Assembly (NCBI GenBank): GCA_016124635.1
Contig: WGNJ01000001.1
Location: 186,001 to 250,000 of the forward strand
DNA length: 64,000 nt
Reading direction: 5' to 3'
From: Alphaproteobacteria bacterium
Lineage (GTDB): Bacteria > Pseudomonadota > Alphaproteobacteria > Micropepsales > Micropepsaceae
Positions 32,735-42,058 of this stretch are shown here, piece by piece. The translations under genes and the position numbers were made by a program. The first letter of the stretch is position 1, and each line of letters starts with the position of its first letter. The notes beneath the pieces are model-generated. The model saw only the letters and a program-made list of their open reading frames with translations, searched no databases and was not told the DNA's origin.

Positions 32735-35293
32735 ATGGCGCGTGCAGCTCACGTCGACATGCGGTCCACGATCACACGCGCGGGCAGCTATGTCGCTCTT
32801 AATCTATCTCCGTTGCTGGCGCCCTATCGCAAGCATGGGCGCCTGTCGCTGCGCATTGAGCGCATGCCGCAACAATCTCGATTCTCTCGCGGTACGCGCA
32901 ACAACGACGGGTCATGGTCGCTCGCGACCGACGAACTCGAAGACCTCAACTACCACCTGCCCGAAGGCGCGCGCGAACATTCGCTTGCCCTACGCATAAT
33001 CAACCTGTCCGGCGGCAACACGCTCGCCGTGCTCGACGTGCCGATCACACCTGCCCCGCCGCCGGCGCCGTCCGTCGCCGATGCCGACGGCCAGTCCGAT
33101 GCCGCGGAGAGCGCGGACGCTCAAGTCCATGCGTTGCAAGAGCAATTGGCGCAGCTGAAGGCAACGTTGAGCACCCGTGAGGCTGAACTCGCCAACGCGC
33201 GCCAAGCTTCCGAGCGGCCGACATTTGCCAAGCCCGAGCGCGATACGGACGCAGACCTTGCGGCCCAACGCGCCGAGCTCGAATCCGAGTTCAATGAACG
33301 GCTGAAAGCCGTCGGCGCCGAATCCGCCGCCAATCTCGCCAAAGAACGCGAAGCCTGGAACGCGGAGATGAGCAAACGCTTGTCTCAAGTCGAAGCAGCC
33401 GCGCAACAAAAGCTGGCGGACGCCCGCGACGCAGCCCAGCGCGAGATCCAAAAAGCTCTCGCCGACGCCGACGCCACCTGGCGGGCGGAAGAGGCCGCGC
33501 GCATCGCTGCGGCGCAGGCGAAATGGGAGGAAACGACTCGCAAAGTCGTTGCCGAAGCGCGCGCCGACGCCGCCGCCGCCGGCGACCAAAGCCGAAACGA
33601 CGAACTGGCGACGCTCCGATCGAAGCTCGAAAGCGACGCCCGAGAAGCCGTCGCCAAGGCTGAAGCGAATTGGAAAATGGAAGAAGCTTCCCGTCTCGCG
33701 ACCGCAGAAGCAAAATGGAAAGCTGCAGAAGATTCACGTCTCGCCGCCGCGGAAGCGAGCTGGCGCGCGCAAAGCGACAAGATGGTGGCGGAAGCAAAAG
33801 CTTCAGCTGCGACGTCACGCGACGCCGACAAGAACGAGGCCCTGACCTCGCTACAGAAGACTCTCGAACGCGAAGCTCAAACGGCGCTGGAGAAAGCGCA
33901 GCAACAGTGGACCGAGAAGGAAGCGGCCCGCCTCGCGACCGCGAAAGCGGAATGGCAAGCAGCGACACAGAAAGCAGTTGCCGAGGCCCATGCAGCCGCC
34001 TCAGCGGCGGCGGCGAGTGGCCAACAATCGAGCGACGACGCGCTCAAGACCTTGCAGGGCGAAGTGGCGACCTTGCAGGGGAAACTGGCCGAACGCGACC
34101 TCGCAGTATCCGACGCCATGAAATCCGCTGAGCGCGCACAACAGCAGGCGCAAAGCGATCTCGCTTCGGCGGAAGCGCGTTGGAAGACAGAAGAAGCCGA
34201 GCGGCTCGCGGCAGCGCAAGCGAAATGGCAGACCGAGAGCGATGCAGCGCTGACAAAGACGCGCGCCGACCTGACCGCGGCGCAAGGAGCGGGCGATGAC
34301 GCGGCTCGCGCCGAATTGCGCGAGCAACTATCGACGCTCAGCACCAAACTGGCCGAACGCGATGCTGCGCTCGCGGAAGCACGCAACGAGAGCGAAGCAC
34401 TACGACGCGAGCTCGCATCCGCGGCCAAGCCGGCGGACGGCAAGGAGCAACCGGACAAGACGGCGCTCGACGGATTGCGAAAGAAGGTTGCCTCGCTCGA
34501 AACGAAGCTCGCCGAACGCGACACAGCGCTCAGCGAAGCGCAGGACGTCATCGAGCAACAACGTCAAGCCGCGCGAGCGAAACCGCAACGCTCTCAAAAG
34601 CGCGAAGAGGCCGGTGAGGATCAGCGTTGGACAGCGATAACGAACGAGCTGGCTGAGGCTCGTTCGCGCTACGAGGCGGCCGAACTCGCCCTGGCGCAGG
34701 TCCGCATGCGCGCCAAGGACGAAGGCCGTATCCATCAAGAGTTGACGTCGACGCGCGGCGCTCTCGCCGCTCGCGAAAAGGAGCTTGCCGATCTTCGCGC
34801 CAAGTATGCGCCGCTGGAAGGTCAAGAATCCGAGGAATATCGAGAGAGCCATTCCGAGAGCGATGCCGCTGCATCACCGGCCGCTTCAAAAGCTCAGTTC
34901 TCGAAATCATTCATAGCAGGCGTCATCGCCGTAGCCTGCGTCTTCGCGCTGCTCATCGTTTTCTACCCGACGATCCAGGCAACGCTCTTCCCGCCGCCGC
35001 CCCCGCCGCCGACAGAAGCGCCCCAAGCCAAGGCGCCGGAGCGCCTTGAACCGGCGGTCGTCGAGCAACGGGCAGTGCTCTTACGCAATACCAAGTTGCG
35101 CAGCGACCCTTCCAATTCGAGCAAGGCGGTTGCGTCGGTGAGCAAAGGGTTTGAGGTCGTCGTCCTTGAGAGCAAAGGCAAGTGGACCTTGGTCCGCCTC
35201 GGCTCAGACGACAAAGCTCAGCAGGGTTGGGTGCGCCAATCGATGTTGAAAGAAGTCACACCACCGGCGGCGCCAAATCCCGCTGCCAAGTAG
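32735..35293 (+). CDS. Large coiled-coil membrane protein with C-terminal SH3 domain
   Basis: An 852-aa protein. Residues ~15-105 form a beta domain (SLRIERM, GTRNNDGSWSLATDELEDL, HSLALRIINLSGG, LAVLDVPI) resembling cadherin-like repeat units of RTX adhesins. Residues ~115-715 are an almost uninterrupted Ala/Glu/Lys/Arg coiled coil with recurring blocks such as WRAEEAARIAAAQAKW and WTEKEAARLATAKAEW. A TM helix (SFIAGVIAVACVFALLIVFY, ~724-743) follows, then a poly-Pro linker and an SH3b domain (~775-845). Topology is probably cytoplasmic coil and periplasmic SH3 that could bind peptidoglycan. Polarity, morphogenesis or scaffold roles are inference. Confidence 0.82.
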   Translation: MARAAHVDMRSTITRAGSYVALNLSPLLAPYRKHGRLSLRIERMPQQSRFSRGTRNNDGSWSLATDELEDLNYHLPEGAREHSLALRIINLSGGNTLAVLDVPITPAPPPAPSVADADGQSDAAESADAQVHALQEQLAQLKATLSTREAELANARQASERPTFAKPERDTDADLAAQRAELESEFNERLKAVGAESAANLAKEREAWNAEMSKRLSQVEAAAQQKLADARDAAQREIQKALADADATWRAEEAARIAAAQAKWEETTRKVVAEARADAAAAGDQSRNDELATLRSKLESDAREAVAKAEANWKMEEASRLATAEAKWKAAEDSRLAAAEASWRAQSDKMVAEAKASAATSRDADKNEALTSLQKTLEREAQTALEKAQQQWTEKEAARLATAKAEWQAATQKAVAEAHAAASAAAASGQQSSDDALKTLQGEVATLQGKLAERDLAVSDAMKSAERAQQQAQSDLASAEARWKTEEAERLAAAQAKWQTESDAALTKTRADLTAAQGAGDDAARAELREQLSTLSTKLAERDAALAEARNESEALRRELASAAKPADGKEQPDKTALDGLRKKVASLETKLAERDTALSEAQDVIEQQRQAARAKPQRSQKREEAGEDQRWTAITNELAEARSRYEAAELALAQVRMRAKDEGRIHQELTSTRGALAAREKELADLRAKYAPLEGQESEEYRESHSESDAAASPAASKAQFSKSFIAGVIAVACVFALLIVFYPTIQATLFPPPPPPPTEAPQAKAPERLEPAVVEQRAVLLRNTKLRSDPSNSSKAVASVSKGFEVVVLESKGKWTLVRLGSDDKAQQGWVRQSMLKEVTPPAAPNPAAK

Positions 35294-35312
35294 CCGGCAC
35301 GGCGTCGCTTTC

Positions 35313-35756
35313 TCAACCGAACGTGCCGCCGACCGGCGGCGGCACATCGGCAAAGACCATGCCCTGCCCGAACGGACCGCCCGGACAACGCACCCAGCCG
35401 AACTTCTCGTAGAACGGCTCGCGTCCGGCCAAGGGCTGCAGCGTTGCGCTCGCGCCGGGCTTCGCCGCGCGCTTCAGATAAGCGTTGAGCGCTTTCAGAA
35501 GCGTCGCACCATGCCCGCCGCCACGCAATTCCGGCGACACCATCACGTCCGAGACGGCGAAATAAAGACACCCGTCTCCGATTGCGCGGACAAGCCCGAC
35601 CAGCCGGCCGTCCCTTCGAAGGCACGCGCTGAAGCACGCGCGCTCGATCGTGATACGCGCCGTCTCCTCGTCGACCGTGCCCCAGCCCATCGCCTGACGC
35701 AGCGCGATGTACTCGGCAACGCCAGGTCTCTCCTCGACAAGAACCACATCGCTCAT
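35313..35756 (-). CDS. GNAT-family N-acetyltransferase
   Basis: A 147-aa GNAT protein: beta4-alpha3 motif VSDVMVSPELRGGGHGATLLKAL (acetyl-CoA pyrophosphate loop at R-G-G-G-H-G), and C-terminal EPFYEKFGWVRCPGGPFG. It begins 4 nt after the stop of the beta-oxidation multienzyme gene, so it is translated from the same leftward transcript. Such small GNATs modify amines on small molecules; whether it acts on a pathway intermediate is unknown. Confidence 0.88.
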   Translation of the reverse strand: MSDVVLVEERPGVAEYIALRQAMGWGTVDEETARITIERACFSACLRRDGRLVGLVRAIGDGCLYFAVSDVMVSPELRGGGHGATLLKALNAYLKRAAKPGASATLQPLAGREPFYEKFGWVRCPGGPFGQGMVFADVPPPVGGTFG

Positions 35757-35760
35757 CGAG

Positions 35761-37842
35761 CTACTTCAAATCCTGGAAACGCTTGCCCTCGGCCACGAGC
35801 TTCTCGAGAAGCTTCGCCGGCTTGAACTCCGCGCCCATCTGACCCTCGAACGACTTCATCTTGGCCAGCACTTTGTCGAGGCCGATCGTATCGCCGTAGA
35901 ACATCGGCCCGCCGCGATAGACCGGCCAGCCGTAGCCGTTGATCCACACGATGTCGATATCGGACGCGCGGGTCGCCATGCCCTCGTCCAGGATCTTGGC
36001 ACCCTCGTTGATCATCGGATAGATGCAGCGCTCCAAAATCTCGTCGTCCGAGATTGTGCGCCGGTTGATCCCCTTCTTCGCCGCGAAGTCGAGAATGATC
36101 TTCTCGACCACCGGCGACGGCGTCGCGTTGCGCGCCTCGTCGTAGTCGTAGAAGCCCTTGCCGTTTTTCTGCCCGCGCCGATCCATCTCGCACAGGATTT
36201 CGCGGATCGTCGAACTCGACGACTTTTCCTTCGACCAACCGATGTCGAGTCCCGCGAGGTCCGACATCGCAAAGGGGCCCATCGGAAAGCCGAAATTATA
36301 GAGCACGCGGTCGACGTCCCACGGCATCGCGCCTTCGAGGATCAACTTCTGCGCCTCGCGCTGACGCTGCGCCAGAATACGGTTGCCGACGAAGCCAGGG
36401 CACACGCCCACCAGCGCCGCGATCTTGCCGATCTTGCGCGCCATTTGCATCGACGTCGCGATCACAGGCTTCGACGACTTCTCGCCGCGGACGACCTCGA
36501 GCAGCCGCATGACGTTGGCGGGCGAAAAGAAGTGCCAGCCGATCACGGCTTCCGACCGCTTCGTGACGGTCGCGATCTCATTGATGTTCAACGCCGATGT
36601 ATTCGTCGCCAGGATCGCACCTTGCTTCACGATGCGGTCGAGCTTGCCGAATACGTCCTTCTTGATGTTCATGTTCTCGAACACCGCCTCGATCACGAGA
36701 TCGCAATCGGCGAGGTCCTCGAGCGATAGCGTGCCCGTCAGCATGCCCATGCGCTTGTCGACATCGGCCATGGTCAGCCGTCCACGCTTCGCCGTGTTCT
36801 CGTAGTTCCGCCGGATGACGCCGAGACCGCGGTCGAGTGCCTCCTGTTTCGTCTCGACGATCGTCACCGGATAACCGGCGTTGAGGAAGTTCATCGAGAT
36901 GCCGCCACCCATCGTGCCGGCGCCGATCACGCCGACCTTCTTGATCGGGATCGTCTGCGTGTCGTCCGGCACGTCCGGAACCTTCCACACCGCACGCTCG
37001 GCGAAGAACACATAGCGCTGGGCGGCAGATTGCGTCCCCGTCATCAGCCCCATGAAAAGCTTGCGTTCGGTCTTCAAGCCATCGTCGAACGGTTCGTTCA
37101 CCGCCGCTTCGATGCACTTGATGTTCGCCTCGGGCGCATCGTAGCCGCGGAACTTCTTGGCGTTCGCTTTGCGAAAAGCCGCAAAAATCTCGGGCTTGCC
37201 GCGCGCGGCCTCGACTTTGTCGTTGAGGTCGCGCACGCGCTTCAGCGGCCGCTTCTCGGCCACGATCTTCTTCGCAAAAGCGATCGCGCCCTCGCGCAGC
37301 TTGCCTTCGTCGACCAGCGCATCGACCAGCCCCATTTCCGCGCACTGTTTCGCGGCCACGTGCTCGCCCGAGGTCACCATGGTGAGCGCCTTCTCGACGC
37401 CAACGATCCGCGGCAGACGTTGCGTTCCACCCGCGCCCGGAAGGAGTCCGAGCTTCACCTCCGGCAACCCGCATTTCGCCGACGGCACCGCGACCCGATA
37501 GTGGCAGCAGAGCGCGACCTCGAGCCCGCCGCCCAAAGCCGTGCCGTGGATCGCTGCGACGACTGGGATCGACGCGCCCTCGATCGCGTTCTGCACTTCG
37601 AACAGGCTCGCGCCCTTCGGCGGCTTGCCGAATTCCGAAATATCGGCGCCCGCAATGAACGTCTTGCCTTCGCAGATCAGCACCAGCGCCTTCACCGCCT
37701 TATTCTCCGTGGCGGCCTTGACGCCACCCGCAAGCCCGTCGCGCACGCCTGCGGATAGCGCGTTCACCGGCGGCGAATTCAATGTGAGAACGGCAACCTC
37801 GCCCTCAGCAGTCAGCGTCGCCACATCGTTGATCTGAGTCAT
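35761..37842 (-). CDS. Fatty-acid oxidation multienzyme: enoyl-CoA hydratase / 3-hydroxyacyl-CoA dehydrogenase
   Basis: A 693-aa FadB/FadJ-like protein catalysing hydration and NAD-dependent oxidation steps of beta-oxidation. Crotonase domain (~1-190): GADISEFG, oxyanion hole in HGTALGGGLEVAL, catalytic Glu region GGTQRLPRIVG. Dehydrogenase domain (~298-680): Rossmann VGVIGAGTMGGGIS, catalytic His in IGWHFFSPAN, and two C-terminal 3HCDH helical units (FVGNRILAQRQREA; WINGYGWPVYRGGPM). The length is at the short end of the family. It lies 46 nt downstream of the Baeyer-Villiger monooxygenase gene and is presumably co-expressed with it. No partner thiolase is adjacent; one is found 10 kb away. 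Confidence 0.94.
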   Translation of the reverse strand: MTQINDVATLTAEGEVAVLTLNSPPVNALSAGVRDGLAGGVKAATENKAVKALVLICEGKTFIAGADISEFGKPPKGASLFEVQNAIEGASIPVVAAIHGTALGGGLEVALCCHYRVAVPSAKCGLPEVKLGLLPGAGGTQRLPRIVGVEKALTMVTSGEHVAAKQCAEMGLVDALVDEGKLREGAIAFAKKIVAEKRPLKRVRDLNDKVEAARGKPEIFAAFRKANAKKFRGYDAPEANIKCIEAAVNEPFDDGLKTERKLFMGLMTGTQSAAQRYVFFAERAVWKVPDVPDDTQTIPIKKVGVIGAGTMGGGISMNFLNAGYPVTIVETKQEALDRGLGVIRRNYENTAKRGRLTMADVDKRMGMLTGTLSLEDLADCDLVIEAVFENMNIKKDVFGKLDRIVKQGAILATNTSALNINEIATVTKRSEAVIGWHFFSPANVMRLLEVVRGEKSSKPVIATSMQMARKIGKIAALVGVCPGFVGNRILAQRQREAQKLILEGAMPWDVDRVLYNFGFPMGPFAMSDLAGLDIGWSKEKSSSSTIREILCEMDRRGQKNGKGFYDYDEARNATPSPVVEKIILDFAAKKGINRRTISDDEILERCIYPMINEGAKILDEGMATRASDIDIVWINGYGWPVYRGGPMFYGDTIGLDKVLAKMKSFEGQMGAEFKPAKLLEKLVAEGKRFQDLK

Positions 37843-37888
37843 TTGCTCCTCCCAATATCGTCATGAACCTGCACGCGCTCGCGCCGCG

Positions 37889-39700
37889 CTAGTTCACGCT
37901 TTGCTTCAGGCCCTGCAGCGAGCCCTCTGCCCGCCAGTCTTCCAGAACCTTTACGAATGCGACGGGGCCCGCGCCGTAAAATCCGTCTTGCTCGCTGCGC
38001 GCTGCCGGCTTGCCCTCATTGTTGTAGTAGCCGGGCGTACACTCCTCTAGGAACCTGCGCCGCAAGATCGCGAGTTTCTTGATCGTCTGCACCCACTCTT
38101 CTTCGGCCTCTGGCGTCGCCTCGACGACCCGCACCTGAGCGTCCGCGCAGTGCTTGACCACGTAGGCGACATGCCGCGCCTGCTCGGCCAGCATGTGCGG
38201 AAAGTTGGCCGTGAATCCGGACTGTGCGTTCGATATGACGAAACAGTTCGGGAAGCCCTCGACATGGAAGCCGTGAAAGGTTCGCACACCCTTCGACCAC
38301 TTTTCCGACAATGCTTGACCGCCGCGTCCGTAGAGTTCGAATCCGGAACGCCGTGTATATCCAGTGCCCACCTCAAACCCTGTGGCATAAATCAAGCAAT
38401 CCAAGGGATACTCGATACCGTTGGCGACGACGCCTGTTTCGGTGATGCGTTCGACGCCATGACCCTTGGTATCAACGAGCGTCACGTTCGGTCGATTGAA
38501 CGTATCGAGATATTCGTCGTGGAAACACGGCCGCTTGCAGAATTGCCGGTAGTAAGGCTTTAGCGCCTCCGCCGTCCCCTTATCCTTCACGACGGAGTCG
38601 ACCCGCGCGCGCACCTGCTCCATCTTCTCGAAGTCGGCGAGCTCCACCAATTCTTCGGGCGACATCTTGCGCCCCTCGGCAGCAAATTTCTTTGCACCCT
38701 CGCCCAAGAGCAAGTTGCGGATGATCTCCGTCCAGCCGTCGGACACCAAATCCTCAGCCTGATAGCCGCCGGACAAAAGAATGTTGAAGTTGTCCATGCG
38801 CCGCTTCTGCCATCCGGGCGTCAGCGACTTGACCCATTGCCCCTCCGTTGGCCGATTGGCTCGGACGTCGATCGAAGACGGCGTGCGTTGAAACACATAA
38901 AGGTACTTAGCTGCGGCACCCAGATGCGGCACGCACTGCACTGCTGTCGCGCCGGTCCCGATGATGCCAACGCGCTTGTCCTTCAGTCCCGTCAGATCGC
39001 CGGTCGCGTCCCCGCCCGTATAGGCATAGTCCCAGCGGCTCGTATGAAACGAGTGCCCCTTGAACGTCTCGACGCCGGCAATGCCGGGCAGCTTTGGGCG
39101 ATGCAACGGACCCGACGCCAGCACGACAAAACGCGCCCGCATCGCGTCGTTGCGATTGGTCTTCACGATCCACCGCGCCGATGCCTCATCCCACTGCATC
39201 GCGGTGATCTCGGTCTGAAAGACCGCGTCCTTATAGAGATCGAACCGCTCGCCGATCGCACGCGAGTGCGCCAAGATTTCGTTGGCTCGCGAATACTTCT
39301 CGACGGGCACGTAGCCCACCTCTTCGAGCAGCGGCAAATAGATATAGGACTCGATATCGCACGCAGCGCCCGGATACCGATTCCAATACCAAGTGCCGCC
39401 GAAGTCGCCGCCCTTCTCGACGATCCGCACGCGCTCGATACCGGCTTCGCGCAAGCGCGCGGCAGCTAGTAGTCCGCCGAACCCGCCACCCACGACGATC
39501 ACGTCGACTTCGTCCGTCAGCGGCGCACGCGCGAAGCCGGGCTTGACATACGGATCATCGGCATAGTGCGCGAACCGGCCTTTGATCTCCTGATATTGTT
39601 CGTTGCCGTCGGCGCGAAGGCGCCTGTCTCGCTCGGCGCGGTATCGTTGACGCAAAGCATCGGGATCGAAGCCAAGCGTCTGGCTTGTCTCAGCACTCAT
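37889..39700 (-). CDS. Baeyer-Villiger flavin monooxygenase
   Basis: A 603-aa class B flavoprotein monooxygenase. FAD Rossmann motif VVGGGFGG (residues ~69-76), NADPH Rossmann motif [10 protein letters not shown] (~245), and between them the BVMO fingerprint [12 protein letters not shown] (F-x-G-x-x-x-H-x-x-x-W-D), which distinguishes true BVMOs from N-hydroxylases. The N-terminal ~65 residues form a helical extension common to cyclic-ketone or steroid-type BVMOs. The enzyme inserts oxygen next to a carbonyl; placement directly upstream of a FadJ-like multienzyme suggests a ring-cleavage or ketone degradation pathway, but this is inference. Confidence 0.95.
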   Translation of the reverse strand: MSAETSQTLGFDPDALRQRYRAERDRRLRADGNEQYQEIKGRFAHYADDPYVKPGFARAPLTDEVDVIVVGGGFGGLLAAARLREAGIERVRIVEKGGDFGGTWYWNRYPGAACDIESYIYLPLLEEVGYVPVEKYSRANEILAHSRAIGERFDLYKDAVFQTEITAMQWDEASARWIVKTNRNDAMRARFVVLASGPLHRPKLPGIAGVETFKGHSFHTSRWDYAYTGGDATGDLTGLKDKRVGIIGTGATAVQCVPHLGAAAKYLYVFQRTPSSIDVRANRPTEGQWVKSLTPGWQKRRMDNFNILLSGGYQAEDLVSDGWTEIIRNLLLGEGAKKFAAEGRKMSPEELVELADFEKMEQVRARVDSVVKDKGTAEALKPYYRQFCKRPCFHDEYLDTFNRPNVTLVDTKGHGVERITETGVVANGIEYPLDCLIYATGFEVGTGYTRRSGFELYGRGGQALSEKWSKGVRTFHGFHVEGFPNCFVISNAQSGFTANFPHMLAEQARHVAYVVKHCADAQVRVVEATPEAEEEWVQTIKKLAILRRRFLEECTPGYYNNEGKPAARSEQDGFYGAGPVAFVKVLEDWRAEGSLQGLKQSVN

Positions 39701-39848
39701 AGGAATTCACCCATTTTCAATAGCGTGATCAGGCACTTTGCCGCGTTTCCGCCGCGCAATCAAAGGGGAAGCCGCGCATCGGCCACTGTGTCAGAGCTAG
39801 AATTCGCGAGGCGACTCAAGGGGCCGCTACGGCAAGGAGGATCCGACG

Positions 39849-40406
39849 ATGCTGAAATACCTGACAGGCACCGCGCTTGGCGCCGCGATGGCTTTCGCGT
39901 TTGCTGCATTCAACGTCGAACCGCCTCCGATCCTGAAAGCGCCGGCAAGGCTGAAAGCCAACATCGTTGCCACCGCCGTAGAGGGGCAGCTTTATGACCT
40001 CGACGGTGATCTCGCCGCACGCGAGCGTGCGCTTGAGGTCTATCTCAAGAACCGGGCCCGTGACGCGGTAAAACTCGACGGCGAAGCGGGCCACCCATTT
40101 CTCACGTTGCTCGTCCGCGCCAGGGCGAGGCACGAGGCCCTTGAATTGCTCGCCGGCTGGAGCGCCTACGACAAGGTTCTCGCGCAACCCGCGCTTCGGG
40201 CCACGCTCGAGCACAAATATGGATCAGAAGATTCGGATGAATTGAAGCGGGTTATGCTGCTCGAAGCTCTTGATCGAAAGCCTCTTCTGAAATCTTGGCT
40301 GGCCAAGACAACTGTTGCTGCAACGGCCGAGAACCTTCGTGGCCTCCTCAGGCAAGCGGCAGCGCCACTCGACGAACCGATCGTGAGCGCGACCAACGAA
40401 CGCTAG
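39849..40406 (+). CDS. Exported hypothetical protein (185 aa)
   Basis: The N-terminus MLKYLTGTALGAAMAFAFAAFN is a signal or anchor; the rest is helical and soluble (DLAARERALEVYLKNRA; HPFLTLLVRARARHEALELL). No domain recognised. A very strong ribosome-binding site AAGGAGGATC precedes the ATG. Its first four codons are identical at DNA level (ATGCTGAAATAC) to those of the convergent gene 40477-41031. Divergent from the BVMO gene; ends at a strong bidirectional terminator. Confidence 0.65.
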   Translation: MLKYLTGTALGAAMAFAFAAFNVEPPPILKAPARLKANIVATAVEGQLYDLDGDLAARERALEVYLKNRARDAVKLDGEAGHPFLTLLVRARARHEALELLAGWSAYDKVLAQPALRATLEHKYGSEDSDELKRVMLLEALDRKPLLKSWLAKTTVAATAENLRGLLRQAAAPLDEPIVSATNER

Positions 40407-40423
40407 CGGCAACACAAAACGAA

Positions 40424-40446
40424 GCGGCCGCCCAACGGGCGGCCGC
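40424..40446. terminator. Bidirectional terminator hairpin
   Basis: Perfect 10-bp GC stem GCGGCCGCCC / GGGCGGCCGC with AAC loop, between the convergent genes ending at 40406 and 40477. T-tracts are short on both sides, so efficiency is uncertain. Confidence 0.65.
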
Positions 40447-40476
40447 CTCTGCTTCATAGCTGAGCCGCGTTAGTCG

Positions 40477-41031
40477 CTAGTCGCGGCGGCAATCGCGTCT
40501 GCGCGTTTCCCAACCGCCACGGTCACGACAGTCACGACGGGTCGACCACCAATCGCGGCCGCCCCTCGTGCAGCAGATACGCTCGTTCCAGTCGCCTCTG
40601 AAATCGCGCCACCGACGATCCCACCTGTCGTTCCAGTCGTCGTCGCGGCACTCACGCGGCCGAGCTTCCCATCCGCCGGCATTGCGGCACTGACGGGCGG
40701 TGGTAAACCAATCGCGCCTGCCACGCTCGCAGCAAACGCGGCGATTCCAATCGCCACGCCAACCCCACCAGCGTTCGTCCCAACTATCGTTCCAGTCCTC
40801 GCGGCACTCGCGATCTCTGACACGATGACCGCCCCAACGATCGCAACGGCGGCGCGACGCCCAAAAGTCGTTGTTCCCACGACGACAGCAAATGCGGTTA
40901 TCCCAATCCGCGGCAAGCACAGTCGTCCCTTCTGGGCGCACCGACCGCTCCTGCGATCCGGCAGCAGCGCCGGACGTCGACATGACCGCAAACGCAAGTG
41001 TGAGCGCGGCCAAGTACAAGTATTTCAGCAT
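40477..41031 (-). CDS. Secreted Trp/Arg/Asp-rich protein with three 4-Cys tandem repeats
   Basis: A 184-aa protein. Signal peptide YLAALTLAFAVMSTSGAAA; then three repeats of about 46 residues, each containing DW(N/D)(N/E/R)R(I/V)CC-x13-C-x12-C, with aromatic DFW/DWF/DWW after the Cys pair and a GW/GG turn before the last Cys. Twelve cysteines in total, evenly spaced, suggest disulfides or metal sites; Arg and Asp alternate densely between them. The same spacing (CC-x14-C-x12-C) occurs once in the protein at 18142-18495. I know no family with this pattern. Convergent with 39849-40406. Confidence 0.75.
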   Translation of the reverse strand: MLKYLYLAALTLAFAVMSTSGAAAGSQERSVRPEGTTVLAADWDNRICCRRGNNDFWASRRRCDRWGGHRVRDRECREDWNDSWDERWWGWRGDWNRRVCCERGRRDWFTTARQCRNAGGWEARPRECRDDDWNDRWDRRWRDFRGDWNERICCTRGGRDWWSTRRDCRDRGGWETRRRDCRRD

Positions 41032-41331
41032 TAGGGCCCTCCAATATTTGGAGCTCTGGATGCCAGGCCAGGCTCCTTGATGTTCGCGATGATGAACGTT
41101 CGCGAACCACCAGACAAGCCAAGAAAACTGGTTCCTTCGGACCTGCCCTCAACTCGCACGCGCATTCCTGTTCAGCTACCGTTCATCTTGACGGCGCGCT
41201 GCAATGCAAACGAACGGCGTCGCCGCACTAACCGTCCATGCTTCCCTCATTGAGACTTTCCTTGAGGCGTGCCCAATTGTTGCTCACGCAGCGATCTTGT
41301 TAGCTGCCGACAGAAATTTTCGGAGAGACAG
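41032..41331. other. 300-bp intergenic region, divergent promoters
   Basis: Upstream region of both the triple-repeat gene (leftward) and the rhomboid gene (rightward). It contains TGTTCGCGAT and GTTCGCGAAC, two copies of GTTCGCGA 16 bp apart near 41081-41106, a possible operator. No gene or RNA structure is supported. Confidence 0.4.
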
Positions 41332-41973
41332 ATGTTTCCATTGGGCGATGCATCGCGACGCTTGGGCACCATTCCGGTGATCACGATCGCGCTGGTCGCG
41401 GCCAACGCCGTCGTCTTTTACTTCGAGCTGACGCAAGGCGAGCCGTTCATCTTGCGATGGGCCGTGGTTCCGTCAGTCATCGCGCGTCACGAGCACTACG
41501 AGACGATCGTCTCCGCCATGTTCATGCACGGCGGCTGGATGCACATCATCGGCAACATGATCTTCTTGTGGTCATTCGGCCCGCAGATCGAAGCCGTCAT
41601 GGGTCCGATCCGCTATCTGCTCTTCTACTTCTTGGGCGGTATCGCGGCCTTCGCGGCGCAGATCGCTGCCGACCCGACGTCGACAATACCAAACCTCGGC
41701 GCGTCGGGCGCGATAGCAGCGGTGATGGGGGCCTTCCTCGTCATCTTCCCTCGCGATCAAATCCGCACGCTGATCTTCGCCGGCGTCTTCACGCGCATTG
41801 TCTATCTGCCCGCCATCTTGCTCATCGGGCTGTGGTTCTTACTTCAGGTGCTATCCGTAAATATGGAGCAAGCGCAAGGCGAGGCCGCCGGCGGCGTCGC
41901 TTATCTCGCGCATATCGGCGGAGCGATCTTCGGCGCGGCGGCGGCGAAGATCTTCGAACGGCGCGGCGGCTAG
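41332..41973 (+). CDS. Rhomboid-family intramembrane serine protease
   Basis: A 213-aa polytopic protein with six TM helices. Loop 1 carries MFMHGGWMHIIGNMIFLW (His cluster and Asn of the oxyanion site), helix 4 has the catalytic Ser in LGASGAIAAVMGA, and helix 6 has the His in AHIGGAIFG. All catalytic residues are present. Rhomboids cleave TM segments of membrane proteins; substrate unknown. The ATG at 41332 is preceded by GGAGAGACAG; the upstream open frame lacks homology. It sits alone between promoter region and a small membrane gene. Confidence 0.93.
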   Translation: MFPLGDASRRLGTIPVITIALVAANAVVFYFELTQGEPFILRWAVVPSVIARHEHYETIVSAMFMHGGWMHIIGNMIFLWSFGPQIEAVMGPIRYLLFYFLGGIAAFAAQIAADPTSTIPNLGASGAIAAVMGAFLVIFPRDQIRTLIFAGVFTRIVYLPAILLIGLWFLLQVLSVNMEQAQGEAAGGVAYLAHIGGAIFGAAAAKIFERRGG

Positions 41974-42058
41974 CAAACTGTAGCGGCAACCGCAGGGACA
42001 ATTTGCCCTTTGTAGATCGATCCGTACCGCGCTGAACTCCGCTCAAGCGAGGTTCGAA

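Noticed and set aside
40470..40997. 175-aa Ala/Val/Gly-rich frame overlapping the triple-repeat gene
   Set aside because: It looks membrane-like, but it is another frame on the same strand; the repeats, signal peptide and start belong to the 40477-41031 frame.
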